A stretch of DNA of 50,626 nucleotides from Gemmatimonadota bacterium (GTDB lineage Bacteria > Gemmatimonadota > Gemmatimonadetes > Palauibacterales > Palauibacteraceae). The position numbers and the translations under genes were made by a program. Positions within the stretch are counted from its first letter, which is position 1. Each line of letters begins with the position of its first letter. Shown here piece after piece: positions 7,911 to 16,600 of the stretch. The notes under the pieces are model-generated. The model worked only from the letters and a program-made list of their open reading frames with translations, was not told the origin of the DNA and did no database searches. Where the stretch lies: contig JAMJQL010000011.1 of assembly GCA_023554245.1 (NCBI GenBank), positions 1 through 50,626 of the forward strand, given 5' to 3'.

Positions 7911-9065
7911 ATGGACCTCGACGGAAGTTTTGCGGACCTCGGCCCGGACCTCGCCGAGATGGAAGGCCTCGCGAGAGCGGAGACCGTGCCGTCGGCCTGG
8001 TTCACCGAATCGCGCTTCGAGCTGCTCGACCGCGCCGCCGTGATCGGAACGACCTGGCAATACGTCGGGCACGTCGCACGGATCGAACTTCCTGGCAGCT
8101 GGCTGGTAGCGGATGTCGCCGGGGAACCGATCGTCGTGGTCCGGGACCTCGAGGGTGATGTCCGCGCGTTCTACAACGTCTGTCGTCACCGTGGCGGTCC
8201 CCTCGCGAGCGCAGACGGGTGTGGGCGGGTGCTCAAATGCGGGTATCACGGATGGACCTACCAGCTGGACGGACGGCTGAGGGGAGTTCCGCACTGGAAC
8301 CTGGTGGAGCTGTTCGACAGGGAGGACTACGGGCTCGTTCCAATCCGTGTCAGCGATTGGCAGGGACTCCTGTTCGTCAATCTCGACCCCGATGCGCCGC
8401 CGCTGGAGGACGTCTTCGGCGGCATCGCGGAGCGAATCGCTCCGATCCGGCTCGAAGATCTCGAGTTCCACGGCCGGGTGGACTACGAGGTGAAGGCGAA
8501 CTGGAAGGTGTACGTCGAGAATTACCTGGAAGGGTACCACGTTCCGATCGTGCACCCCGAGCTGATGAAGTTGTACGATTTTTCCAGCTACGAGACCGAG
8601 CTGTCGGAGCACTGGAGTCTGCAGCACAGCCCGCTCACGGAAGAAGAGCACATCTACGGGGCCGGAGGCCGGGCCTGGTACTACTGCGTGTTTCCGAATT
8701 TCATGCTCAACATTCTTCCCGGTCGCCTGCAGACCAACCGCGTGGTTCCCACCGGGCCGGAGAGCTGCAGGGTGGAGTTCGAGTACTTCTACGCCGATCC
8801 TGAAGCGGAGCGGAACCGCGAGCGAATCGCCGCGGATCTCTCATTCGCCGACCTCGTGCAGGACGAGGACATCGAGATCTGCGAGCAAGTGCAGCGGGGG
8901 CTGGCATCGCGCGGGTACGATCGCGGTCGGTTCTCGGTGAAGTACGAGGGTGGCGTCTACCATTTCCAGAACCGCCTGCGTCGGGCCTATCGAGAGTGGC
9001 TGGACGCGGAACGAAGGATCGAGCCGCCGCAGACACTGGACCCAAGGCAGGAGGAAGCGGAGTGA
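7911..9065 (+). CDS. Rieske [2Fe-2S] aromatic ring-hydroxylating oxygenase, alpha subunit type
   Basis: A 384-residue protein from the ATG at 7911; a GTG at 7899 is the only other nearby start. The Rieske cluster site is Cys91-Arg-His93 ... Cys110-Gly-Tyr-His113-Gly-Trp. The mononuclear iron site is Asn-Tyr-Leu-Glu-Gly-Tyr-His210-Val-Pro-Ile-Val-His215-Pro, with a likely third ligand in Asp-Glu-Asp (about 318-320). The bridging Glu/Asp upstream is present in Val-Glu-Asn-Tyr. The length and motif spacing match single-component alpha subunits of oxygenases acting on aromatic or quaternary-amine substrates. The substrate cannot be assigned. No beta subunit or ferredoxin gene is adjacent. It overlaps the next small gene by GTGA. 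Confidence 0.92.
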   Translation: MDLDGSFADLGPDLAEMEGLARAETVPSAWFTESRFELLDRAAVIGTTWQYVGHVARIELPGSWLVADVAGEPIVVVRDLEGDVRAFYNVCRHRGGPLASADGCGRVLKCGYHGWTYQLDGRLRGVPHWNLVELFDREDYGLVPIRVSDWQGLLFVNLDPDAPPLEDVFGGIAERIAPIRLEDLEFHGRVDYEVKANWKVYVENYLEGYHVPIVHPELMKLYDFSSYETELSEHWSLQHSPLTEEEHIYGAGGRAWYYCVFPNFMLNILPGRLQTNRVVPTGPESCRVEFEYFYADPEAERNRERIAADLSFADLVQDEDIEICEQVQRGLASRGYDRGRFSVKYEGGVYHFQNRLRRAYREWLDAERRIEPPQTLDPRQEEAE

Positions 9066-9334
9066 AGAAGCAGGTCACCTGGAGAGGCTGCGAGGCGCAG
9101 CCCGAGGTGGAGAGCCGGATCGACGCGTTGCTCGCCGGACTTCCCGGCGGAGGAGCCGGAATCACGCTGGCGAAGTTCGCGCTGGAGCTGCGGGAACCGT
9201 CGGAGCACGCGGTAGCGCTCGTTCTCGCGCTTGCCGATGGTGGAGAACCGCTCGTCCGGCACGGCGAAGGCCGGGACTGGAACGCGGCATTCCTCGAGCT
9301 CGAGCGAAAGCTGGCACGCGCCTTCGAGTCGTGA
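9062..9334 (+). CDS. Small HPF/sigma-54-modulation-like protein
   Basis: A 90-residue protein starting at a GTG that overlaps the Rieske gene's TGA (GTGA at 9062-9065). The layout resembles ribosome hibernation factor N-terminal domains: an initial strand (Val-Thr-Trp-Arg-Gly-Cys), a helix (Glu-Val-Glu-Ser-Arg-Ile-Asp-Ala-Leu-Leu), strands with Leu-Glu-Leu-Arg-Glu and Val-Ala-Leu-Val-Leu-Ala-Leu, and a closing helix beginning Asp-Trp-Asn-Ala-Ala-Phe-Leu-Glu-Leu-Glu-Arg-Lys-Leu. The last part matches the HPF pattern 'D.Y.AID....KLE'. It is shorter than stand-alone HPF and lacks its basic C-terminal tail. Placement behind an oxygenase rather than rpoN is unusual. The call is a fold-level guess; a dedicated accessory of the oxygenase is an alternative. 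Confidence 0.5.
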   Translation: MKKQVTWRGCEAQPEVESRIDALLAGLPGGGAGITLAKFALELREPSEHAVALVLALADGGEPLVRHGEGRDWNAAFLELERKLARAFES

Positions 9335-9473
9335 TCCCCGTGGGGCGCGACTGACACTTGCGTCCCGATCGGGCCGTTCTCATCCTCCGGTATTCCTGCC
9401 GCGGCCCTGCGTCCCCCCGGGCCCGCGCCCGGGTTCCGTGGTTCCGTTCGAACTGCAGGGACAGGAGGCGCAC

Positions 9474-10085
9474 GTGGCTGCCATCACATGGGAGCTTGAT
9501 CTCACCGGATTCCGCTTTCCGGCGGAGCTGCCTCGCAAGAGAGCGAATTTCCGCTTCGTCGTGGACCTCCGCTACGTCACCAAGCGCGGCGACCACACGA
9601 CCGAGCACGCCGTACTGCCTGGACTGGACCGCTGGTGGGAGTGCGACCCGGAGCGCTCGGACCGCCAGGAGTACGCGCGGGGTGAGGTCGAGGGCGACCG
9701 GGTTCTGCTGGACATGAGCGCCGTCGACGACTGGGACCGCTTGATCCTGCTGGTCCGTGGCGACGCGATTCACTCGATCCAGTTCAAGGTGTTCGATGTG
9801 AATCGACCCGGAACGCTGGACAGGATCCGGAAGGGGCTGGGCGACGTGGTCGGTTCGCTGCTCGGCCGGGCGCGATCGGGCCTGCCCGACGTCGCCGGCG
9901 TGTTCTCCGATTCGCTCGGATCGGCGGCCACCGACCTCGAATCGGCCCTGATCACCCGGCTGGCCGGCGCCGATCGGCTTCTGTTCCGGGGCTCGGCCCG
10001 GCTGCCCGAGCCCGGTGACTACGTGATCGAGGGCAGGGGCGAGGGCGGTGCATATCGGATCGACTTCGCCCTGAAGACCGTCTGA
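9474..10085 (+). CDS. Hypothetical protein, two-part architecture
   Basis: A 203-residue protein from a GTG at 9474 placed 5 bases after a perfect AGGAGG, which decides this start over longer in-frame options. The N-terminal half (about 1-107) looks like a beta-sandwich, with alternating strands such as Trp-Glu-Leu-Asp-Leu and Phe-Arg-Phe-Val-Val-Asp-Leu-Arg-Tyr-Val, and ends in Ile-Gln-Phe-Lys-Val-Phe-Asp-Val-Asn-Arg. The C-terminal half contains a helical region (Leu-Asp-Arg-Ile-Arg-Lys-Gly-Leu-Gly-Asp-Val-Val onwards) and a final strand pair ending at Phe-Ala-Leu-Lys-Thr-Val. No signal peptide, membrane helix or known motif is visible. It stands alone between the oxygenase group and the efflux operon. 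The family is not recognised. Confidence 0.65.
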   Translation: MAAITWELDLTGFRFPAELPRKRANFRFVVDLRYVTKRGDHTTEHAVLPGLDRWWECDPERSDRQEYARGEVEGDRVLLDMSAVDDWDRLILLVRGDAIHSIQFKVFDVNRPGTLDRIRKGLGDVVGSLLGRARSGLPDVAGVFSDSLGSAATDLESALITRLAGADRLLFRGSARLPEPGDYVIEGRGEGGAYRIDFALKTV

Positions 10086-10111
10086 GGCGTTCGGGCCGGC
10101 CGTCGCTCCCC

Positions 10112-10196
10112 CGGTGTTACCGAGTCGTTACCGACCTCCACTTGCATCGGTGGTTAACGCTGTTAGGTTAACGGCGTAAAGGTAACACCGTTAACC
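10112..10196. promoter_or_regulatory. Probable TetR operator cluster upstream of the efflux operon
   Basis: The 85 bases before the tetR gene hold repeated GTTAAC/GTTACC boxes. GGTTAACGG (10166-10174) and CCGTTAACC (10188-10196) are a perfect 9-bp inverted repeat with a 13-bp spacer. CGGTGTTACC (10112-10121) is the exact reverse complement of GGTAACACCG (10181-10190). An additional GGTTAAC lies at 10152. Palindromes of this size directly ahead of a tetR gene are the usual autoregulatory operators. No clear -35/-10 is separable from the boxes. Confidence 0.65.
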
Positions 10197-10208
10197 CGGA
10201 GTGAGCAT

Positions 10209-10952
10209 ATGCCCGGCCCGGACCTGATCGACCCGGTATCGGATGGCCCTTACCCTGCCGGCTCCGTGCGAGATTCGGCCGGGCCGGGGCCGTCGGATAC
10301 TGAGGCCAGAATCCTCGATGCTGCCCGCGACCTGCTGGCCGAGGGCGGTATCGAGGCGCTTTCCATGCGTGCCGTCGCTTCGCGCGTCGCGCTCAGCGCA
10401 ACGGCTCTCTACCACTACTTCGACAACAAGGAAGCCCTCGTCGACAGCGTGGTGCAGCATGGCTTCAATCGGTCGGAAGAGTATCTGCGGCGGGCGGTCG
10501 AGCATCACCCCCGGGGATCGATGGAGAGAGTCGCCGCCCTGGGCGAGGCCTACATCCGCTTCGCTCTCGAGAATCGGCAGTACTTCAAGATCATCTTCGC
10601 CATCCAGCCCGAGGAACCGCGAGCGATCGACGACGTGCCCGGGCGTGGTGGATATCGTGTCCTGCACGAGTCGGTGGTCGAGGCGATGGAGGCGGGGACC
10701 ATCCGTCGCGAGAATCCGGACGTCGTCGTCCTGTTTCTCTGGTCGGTCGTGCACGGACTGGTGACGATATTCATGGCCTGCGACCCGGCTCAGATGCTGG
10801 ACGAAACCGGCCTGTGCGGTGGGGATTGCGGGCAACCGGAAGCGACGCTGGTTCTGTTCGACCGCTTCCGCGAGCTGATCCGTCAGGGCCTCGCGCCAGT
10901 TGGACACGTAACCGCTTCGAACCCCGCGTCGGACACGGAGACAGGGTCATGA
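10209..10952 (+). CDS. TetR family transcriptional regulator of the downstream RND efflux operon
   Basis: A 247-residue protein. An unstructured first 28 residues precede a canonical TetR helix-turn-helix: Ile-Leu-Asp-Ala-Ala-Arg-Asp-Leu-Leu-Ala-Glu-Gly-Gly, then Leu-Ser-Met-Arg-Ala-Val-Ala and Ala-Thr-Ala-Leu-Tyr-His-Tyr-Phe-Asp-Asn-Lys-Glu-Ala-Leu (about 36-79). The C-terminal ligand domain contains Phe-Leu-Trp-Ser-Val-Val-His-Gly-Leu-Val, the Trp-x-x-x-His-Gly pattern of the WHG subclass of TetR proteins. It is the first gene of an operon in which every junction overlaps (ATGA with tolC). Palindromic boxes lie immediately upstream, so it probably represses itself and the pump. A lipophilic inducer is likely but unknown. 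Confidence 0.92.
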   Translation: MPGPDLIDPVSDGPYPAGSVRDSAGPGPSDTEARILDAARDLLAEGGIEALSMRAVASRVALSATALYHYFDNKEALVDSVVQHGFNRSEEYLRRAVEHHPRGSMERVAALGEAYIRFALENRQYFKIIFAIQPEEPRAIDDVPGRGGYRVLHESVVEAMEAGTIRRENPDVVVLFLWSVVHGLVTIFMACDPAQMLDETGLCGGDCGQPEATLVLFDRFRELIRQGLAPVGHVTASNPASDTETGS

Positions 10953-12538
10953 GCCGGGCGCCCCGACGGAGTCCTTCCGGTCTCGAGGTCCTGGCACTCA
11001 TCGCCCTGTCGGCAGCGCCCGTCGCCGCACAGGAGACGCCCCCCGAACCGGCCGGGGAAGGGCTCATCGATATCGAACAGGCCCGGCTGCCGATTCCCGA
11101 CCGGGTATTCGACATCGACCGCGCGGTGCAGATCGGAATTCGCAACAACCGGACTCTGCAGGTGTCCAGGCTCGATCTCGCCACGGCCGAGAAGCAGGTG
11201 AAGGAGGCCTACGGAGGGCTGGTTCCAGAGATCGACGGGAGCATGGGGTACACGAGGAACATCGAGGTGCCGACGTCGTTCCTCCCCGGCTTCATCTTCG
11301 ATCCTTCGTTGCCGCCCGACTCCCTGATCCCCGTGAAGTTCGGCAGCGAGAATCAGTGGAGCGCCGGACTGACGGTCAGTCAGCCGCTGTTCGACGCCGC
11401 CCTGTTCACAGGTGTCAGTACGACCGGGAAGTTTCGAAGCTACCAGCAGGAGGTGCTGCGCGGCTCCGCGCAGCTCATCGCCACCAACGTCCGTATCGCC
11501 TACCTGAACGTGCTCGTCGCGCGTGAGGCCCACCGGGTCACTCTGAACAGCGTGGAAAGAGTGCAGGGGACCCTCGAAGAGACGGCGGCCCTGAACAGGG
11601 CGGGACTCGCCAGCGACTACGATGTGCTGCGGCTCGAAGTCCAGCTGGCCAACATCACCCCCCAGCTGCGCCGCACCGCGAACGCGGTTCGAGCCGCCGA
11701 GCGGACCCTCGCGATCGAGATGGGTCTGCCTCGCCTCGAACAGGCCGGCGCCGCAGGCAGCCTGGCGGACATGGATCTCGATTCCCTGGCCGCCAACGAT
11801 GCCACCAACCGGATGATCCTGGAATTCACCGGGACCGGTGAGCTGACCGAATCCGATGCGGACTCGCTCAGCGAGGTGGCGAGGCTCTACCGGTCCGACC
11901 TCCGGCAGCTGGAACTGTTTCGCGAGCTCGAGGAGGCCCGGGTGAAAGTCGAGCGAGCCGAGCTGTTTCCGACGCTCAGCGCGTTCTTCAACTGGAACCT
12001 GTTCGCCCAGGAGGACGACGCACTCAACTTCTTCGGCGAGGGCCCGAACCAAAGATTCACGACCTCCGCGGCCGGCGTACAGCTCAGCATCCCCATCTTC
12101 TCCGGGTTGCGCCGCTGGACCCGCGTGCAGCAGCGGCAGATCGAGGTGCGCAAGGTCGAGGAACGCCTCGCCGATCTGAATCAGAGGGTCGAGAGCGATG
12201 TGCGAACCACGCACGACCAGGTATTGGAGGCGCGCGCCCGCGCCCGAGCGCAGCGCACTGCCGTCACCCAGGCTCAGCGCGGCTTCGACATCGTCACACG
12301 GGAGTACCTGGCCGGGACGAAGACGAGGCTCGAGGTGACCGAGGCCGAGGTCTCGCTCCGCGAGTCGGAGTTGAACTACGCCGAGGCCGTGTATGACTAC
12401 CTCGTGGCCAGGGCTCAGCTCGACTACGTGGTCGGGGCTGTCCCGGCCGTAGAGCCGGTCGTCGAACAGATGATCGAGGATCCCGACGTGGCGCCGCCGG
12501 CCTACCGGAACGAAGCCAGCATGGAGAGCGGGAAATGA
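10949..12538 (+). CDS. TolC family outer membrane efflux protein
   Basis: A 529-residue protein starting at the ATG overlapping the tetR stop. Longer in-frame options lie inside tetR. A signal peptide ends near Val-Ala-Ala-Gln-Glu (about 28). Two halves each have the long helical hairpin pattern of outer membrane efflux proteins (for example Ala-Val-Gln-Ile-Gly-Ile-Arg-Asn-Asn-Arg-Thr-Leu near 60-70, and Ser-Ala-Gly-Leu-Thr-Val-Ser-Gln-Pro-Leu-Phe then Leu-Ser-Ile-Pro-Ile-Phe-Ser-Gly in the beta-strand segments). It is slightly longer than typical TolC homologues because of an insert around 280-310. It forms the outer membrane channel for the adaptor and pump encoded next, with which it overlaps by ATGA. 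Confidence 0.93.
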   Translation: MSRAPRRSPSGLEVLALIALSAAPVAAQETPPEPAGEGLIDIEQARLPIPDRVFDIDRAVQIGIRNNRTLQVSRLDLATAEKQVKEAYGGLVPEIDGSMGYTRNIEVPTSFLPGFIFDPSLPPDSLIPVKFGSENQWSAGLTVSQPLFDAALFTGVSTTGKFRSYQQEVLRGSAQLIATNVRIAYLNVLVAREAHRVTLNSVERVQGTLEETAALNRAGLASDYDVLRLEVQLANITPQLRRTANAVRAAERTLAIEMGLPRLEQAGAAGSLADMDLDSLAANDATNRMILEFTGTGELTESDADSLSEVARLYRSDLRQLELFRELEEARVKVERAELFPTLSAFFNWNLFAQEDDALNFFGEGPNQRFTTSAAGVQLSIPIFSGLRRWTRVQQRQIEVRKVEERLADLNQRVESDVRTTHDQVLEARARARAQRTAVTQAQRGFDIVTREYLAGTKTRLEVTEAEVSLRESELNYAEAVYDYLVARAQLDYVVGAVPAVEPVVEQMIEDPDVAPPAYRNEASMESGK

Positions 12539-13650
12539 GGACCGTTAGAGGAGTTTCGCGCGGCGCACGGATTCTGGTCCCGGTCGCACTGTTTCCGCTT
12601 TTCACGTCAGCCTGTGGCGACGGTACGGCGAGCGAATCGGGAAGCGATGCGGACGCGTCCGTTTCCGAGGCTTACGTGAAGGTGGTCAACGTCGAGGCCA
12701 CCCGCGTCGAGCCCCGGGACTTCACCGCCTTCGTCCGGATCACGGGTGAGGCCGAGGCCGAGGACGACATTACGGTCAGCGCCAAGGAGGGGGGCCTGCT
12801 TGTGAGGTTCTTCGCCGAGAAGGGGGAGCGGGTGGGTCGCGGAGCGCCGATCGCGAAAATCGACGACGAGATCCTGCAGGCGCAGGTGGAAGAGGCACGA
12901 GCCGCGGCGGCTCTCGACCGCGAGCGATTCCTCCGACAGAAGCAGGTCTGGGAGGAAGAGAGGATCGGGAGCGAGATCACCTTCCTCCAGACCCGCTACC
13001 AGGCAGAGCAATCGGCCGCGCGGGTGGCGTTGCTGGAATCCCGGTTGGAGCGGACCACGGTGCGGGCGCCGGTGGCCGGCATCCTGGACGATCGGTACGT
13101 CGACGCGGGCGAGATCGTCAGCCCGGGCACCCAGGTCGCGCGCGTGGTGGACACGAGCCGGCTCAAGATCACGGGCGGAGTGCCGGAACGTCTAGGTCCG
13201 TTCATCGAGGTCGGAGGCAGCGCCTTGATCACCTTCGACGTGATACCGGACCGAGTCTTCGAGGGAACCATCGCCTTTGCAGGTGCCTCGGTGGATCCGC
13301 GCAGCCGCACGTTCCCGATCGAGATCCTGATGGACAATCCCGATGGCGCCGTGAAGCCACGGATGATCGCGAACGTGCGCGTTGCGACGGAGACGCTGCA
13401 AGACGTGATCGTCGTACCGCAGGAGGTGATCATGAGAACGGAGAGCGGCTATCAGCTCTTCGTGGTCACCGAACGCGAGGGTGAGACCATCGCCGAGGCC
13501 CGGGCGATCAAGGTCGGACCTTCGCTCGAGAACCAGGTCGTCGTCGAGAGCGGGATCGACGCGGGCGATCTGATGGTCACACGCGGACACCAGCTGGTGG
13601 ATGCGGGAGACCGCGTGGCGATCGTCGGCAGCGGAGGAGGAGATCGATGA
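12535..13650 (+). CDS. RND efflux periplasmic adaptor (membrane fusion protein), lipoprotein
   Basis: A 371-residue protein. The N-terminus has a basic-hydrophobic signal ending Leu-Phe-Thr-Ser-Ala-Cys, so Cys27 is a probable lipidation site anchoring it to the inner membrane. The lipoyl half-motifs are visible as Gly-Gly-Leu-Leu-Val-Arg-Phe-Phe-Ala-Glu-Lys-Gly-Glu-Arg-Val (about 84-98) and Thr-Val-Arg-Ala-Pro-Val-Ala-Gly-Ile-Leu-Asp (about 176-186), separated by a coiled-coil hairpin. A beta-barrel and membrane-proximal domain follow. It bridges the RND pump and TolC. It overlaps its neighbours at both ends (ATGA), consistent with coupled translation and fixed stoichiometry. Confidence 0.94.
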   Translation: MRTVRGVSRGARILVPVALFPLFTSACGDGTASESGSDADASVSEAYVKVVNVEATRVEPRDFTAFVRITGEAEAEDDITVSAKEGGLLVRFFAEKGERVGRGAPIAKIDDEILQAQVEEARAAAALDRERFLRQKQVWEEERIGSEITFLQTRYQAEQSAARVALLESRLERTTVRAPVAGILDDRYVDAGEIVSPGTQVARVVDTSRLKITGGVPERLGPFIEVGGSALITFDVIPDRVFEGTIAFAGASVDPRSRTFPIEILMDNPDGAVKPRMIANVRVATETLQDVIVVPQEVIMRTESGYQLFVVTEREGETIAEARAIKVGPSLENQVVVESGIDAGDLMVTRGHQLVDAGDRVAIVGSGGGDR

Positions 13651-16600
13651 CGGGCGATGCAGGGCGGGAGGTCGAGGGGAGGAGCCGGCCCGAAACTTCG
13701 AAATACAAGGAGTTCTGGCTCACCTCCTTCGCGGTCGATCACCCGACCAGCGTTCTGGTGCTGATGGTCCTGATCTTCCTCGGGGGTCTCTGGTCCTACA
13801 TCACGGTCCCGAAGGAAGCGACACCCGACATTACGGTTCCCTTCGTGGCCGTGAGCACGATTTATCCGGGCGTCGCGCCCGAGGACATCGAGACGCTGAT
13901 CACCCGGCCGATCGAGGAGGAGCTCAACCGAATCGCCGACGTCAAGACACTGAGCTCGACATCGGTCGAAGGGATCTCGACGATCACGGCCGAATTCGAG
14001 GCCGGGATGGACATGACGGAGGCTCTTCAGCAGGTCCGCGAGAAGGTGGACATCGCCAAACCGGAGCTGCCGGCTGCAGCCGAGGAACCGCAGATCATAG
14101 AATTCAACTTCTCGGACTTTCCGATCCTCCAGGTCAACGTGGCAGGCGACTACAACCTGGTTCGTCTGAAGGAGGTGGCGGAAGATCTGCAGGACGAGAT
14201 CGAGCAGATTCCGGCCGTGCTCAGCGTGAATCTCTCGGGCGGTCTCGAACGCGAGGTGAAGGTCGACGTGGACCTGGCCCGGCTGAAGTACTACGGGGTC
14301 AGCTACGACGACGTGATCGATGCCATCCGGGAGGAGAACGTGACGATTCCCGGCGGGACGATCGACGTGGGGGAGATCAAGTACCTGGTGCGGATCCCCG
14401 GAGAATTCGAGGAGACGCGGCCGATCGAGGACATCGTGATCTCGACGCCCGGCTCGACTCCAGTCTATCTGCGCGACGTGGCAGAGGTGGACTTCGGATT
14501 CAAGGAGCGCGAGAGCTACGCCCGTCTGAACGGCAATCCGGTGGTGACGCTGAGCGTGTCGAAGCGCTCCGGCGAGAACATCATCGAGACCTCCGATGCC
14601 GTGCGCGCGGTGATCGAGCAGCTGCGCACCGACTTTCCGCCCGGCACCGAGGTCTCGGTCACCTCGGACAACGCGGAATACGTCAGGGACATGGTGAGCA
14701 GCCTGGAGAACAACATCATCTCCGGGCTGATCCTGGTCGTGGCGGTCCTGCTCTTCGCCCTCGGGCTCACGAACGCCACCTTCGTCGGCATCGCGATTCC
14801 GCTGTCGATGTTTCTTTCGTTCAGCGTCATTCAGTTGCTCGGGATGACGATGAACATGGTCGTCCTGTTCTCTCTCATCCTTGCCCTCGGGATGCTGGTG
14901 GACAACGCGATCGTGGTGGTCGAGAACATCTACCGGTTCCGGGAGGAGGGATTCGAGAGGAAGGAGGCTGCGAAATTCGCCACGGCCGAGGTGGCGATGC
15001 CGGTGATCGCGGCCACGGCGACGACCCTCGCTGCCTTCGCGCCGCTGCTGATCTGGCCGGGCATCGTGGGCGAGTTCATGGCCTATCTGCCGCAGACGCT
15101 CATCATCACGCTGGCCTCGTCGCTCTTCGTAGGGCTCGTGATCAATCCGACCCTCTGTTCACTGTTCATGCGGCTGGAAGACGAGCCGCGCATGCGACTC
15201 ACCCGGGAGGCCCGGATCGCCGCCTGGGTGCTGGTCGCTCTAGTGCTCCTCGCGATCGGTGTGCGAAACCCGATCACGGCCGTGCTTCTCACCCTGACGG
15301 GAGCTGGCCTGTGGTGGCTGCACGGTCGGGTTCTCGAACCCCTCGGGCAGTGGGTCCGGGAGAGCTCCCTGCCGGCAACTCTCGATACCTACGAACGGTT
15401 TCTGCGCTGGTCGATGCGTCACCGGGTCATGATGATCGGAGGCGTGGTGACCACGCTGCTCGTGGTGGTCGGCCTGTTCGGGGCCTTCAACCACGGCATC
15501 GAGTTCTTTCCGGAGAGCATTCCGCCGGAGACCGTGTGGGTCCAGATCGAGACGCCCACGGGCACCCGTGCCGACGTGACGGATGGGGTCACCCGGCAGG
15601 TGGAGTCGGAGCTCGCGGCACTCGAGGAATCGGGGGACTACGAGTCGGTGGTCGCCACCACCGGTCAGAAGGTGGGCGGCTTCGGAAACGAGACCGGCAC
15701 GCAGTACGCGACGGTGGCGGTAGCGCTCGTCGACTACAAGGAGCGCGAGTTCGATTCGTTCGGGACGCTCGAAGAGATGCGCTCATCGATCGGCAGCGGA
15801 ATCGCGGGCGCCGAGATCAGCGTGGACAAGCCGCAGGAGGGGCCGCCGACGGGACTGCCGGTCAACATCGAGATCGCCGGAGAGGACTTCGAGACCCTCA
15901 AGCAGCTCGGCGACCGCGCCGTGCAGATTCTCTCGAACGCCCCCGTAGCCGCGCGAATGGAAGGACTGGAGAGCGATCTGGCAGAGGCCCGACCGGAGTT
16001 GCGGATCGAGGTGGATCGGGAGAAGGCGAAGCTGTTCGGTCTGAACACGCAGAAGATCGGCCTCACGGTACGAAATGCGATCAACGGGACGGAGGCCTCG
16101 GAATTCAGGGATGGAGAGGACGAGTACGACATCGTCGTTCGTCTCGCTGAGCAGTACAGGAACGATCTCAACTCGCTGGCCGACCTGACGATCTCGACCG
16201 AGGAAGGTGTCCAGGTTCCTCTACCGGCCGTAGCCTCGTGGCGCGTGGAGGAGGGGTACAGCGGCATCAATCGGAAGGATCTGGACCGGGTCGTCACGGT
16301 CTCGGCCGATGTCAGGGCAGGAAACAACGCCAACGCGGTCCTGGCCGAAGTGCAGGAAACGCTGGTGCCGTTCCGGGCGGAGCTGCCCGCGGGGTACCGC
16401 CTCTCTTACACCGGTCAGCAGCAGGAGCAGCAGGAATCGGAGCAATTCCTCGCGGGCGCTTTCATCCTGGCCTTGTTTCTGATTGGGATGATCCTGGTCT
16501 CGCAGTTCGACTCGGTGCTGAAGCCACTGCTGATCCTGGGCACCGTGATTCTATCCACGATCGGTGTTCTCATCGGCCTCCTCGTATTCCGGATGCCCTT

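Noticed and set aside
10883-12214. 443-codon minus-strand ORF opposite tolC
   Set aside because: It is a shadow of the TolC gene with no recognisable domain. High GC content makes long antisense frames common.
13601-16150. 849-codon plus-strand ORF inside the RND permease
   Set aside because: It is off-frame by one or two bases relative to the permease and is rich in Arg and Gly without domain features.
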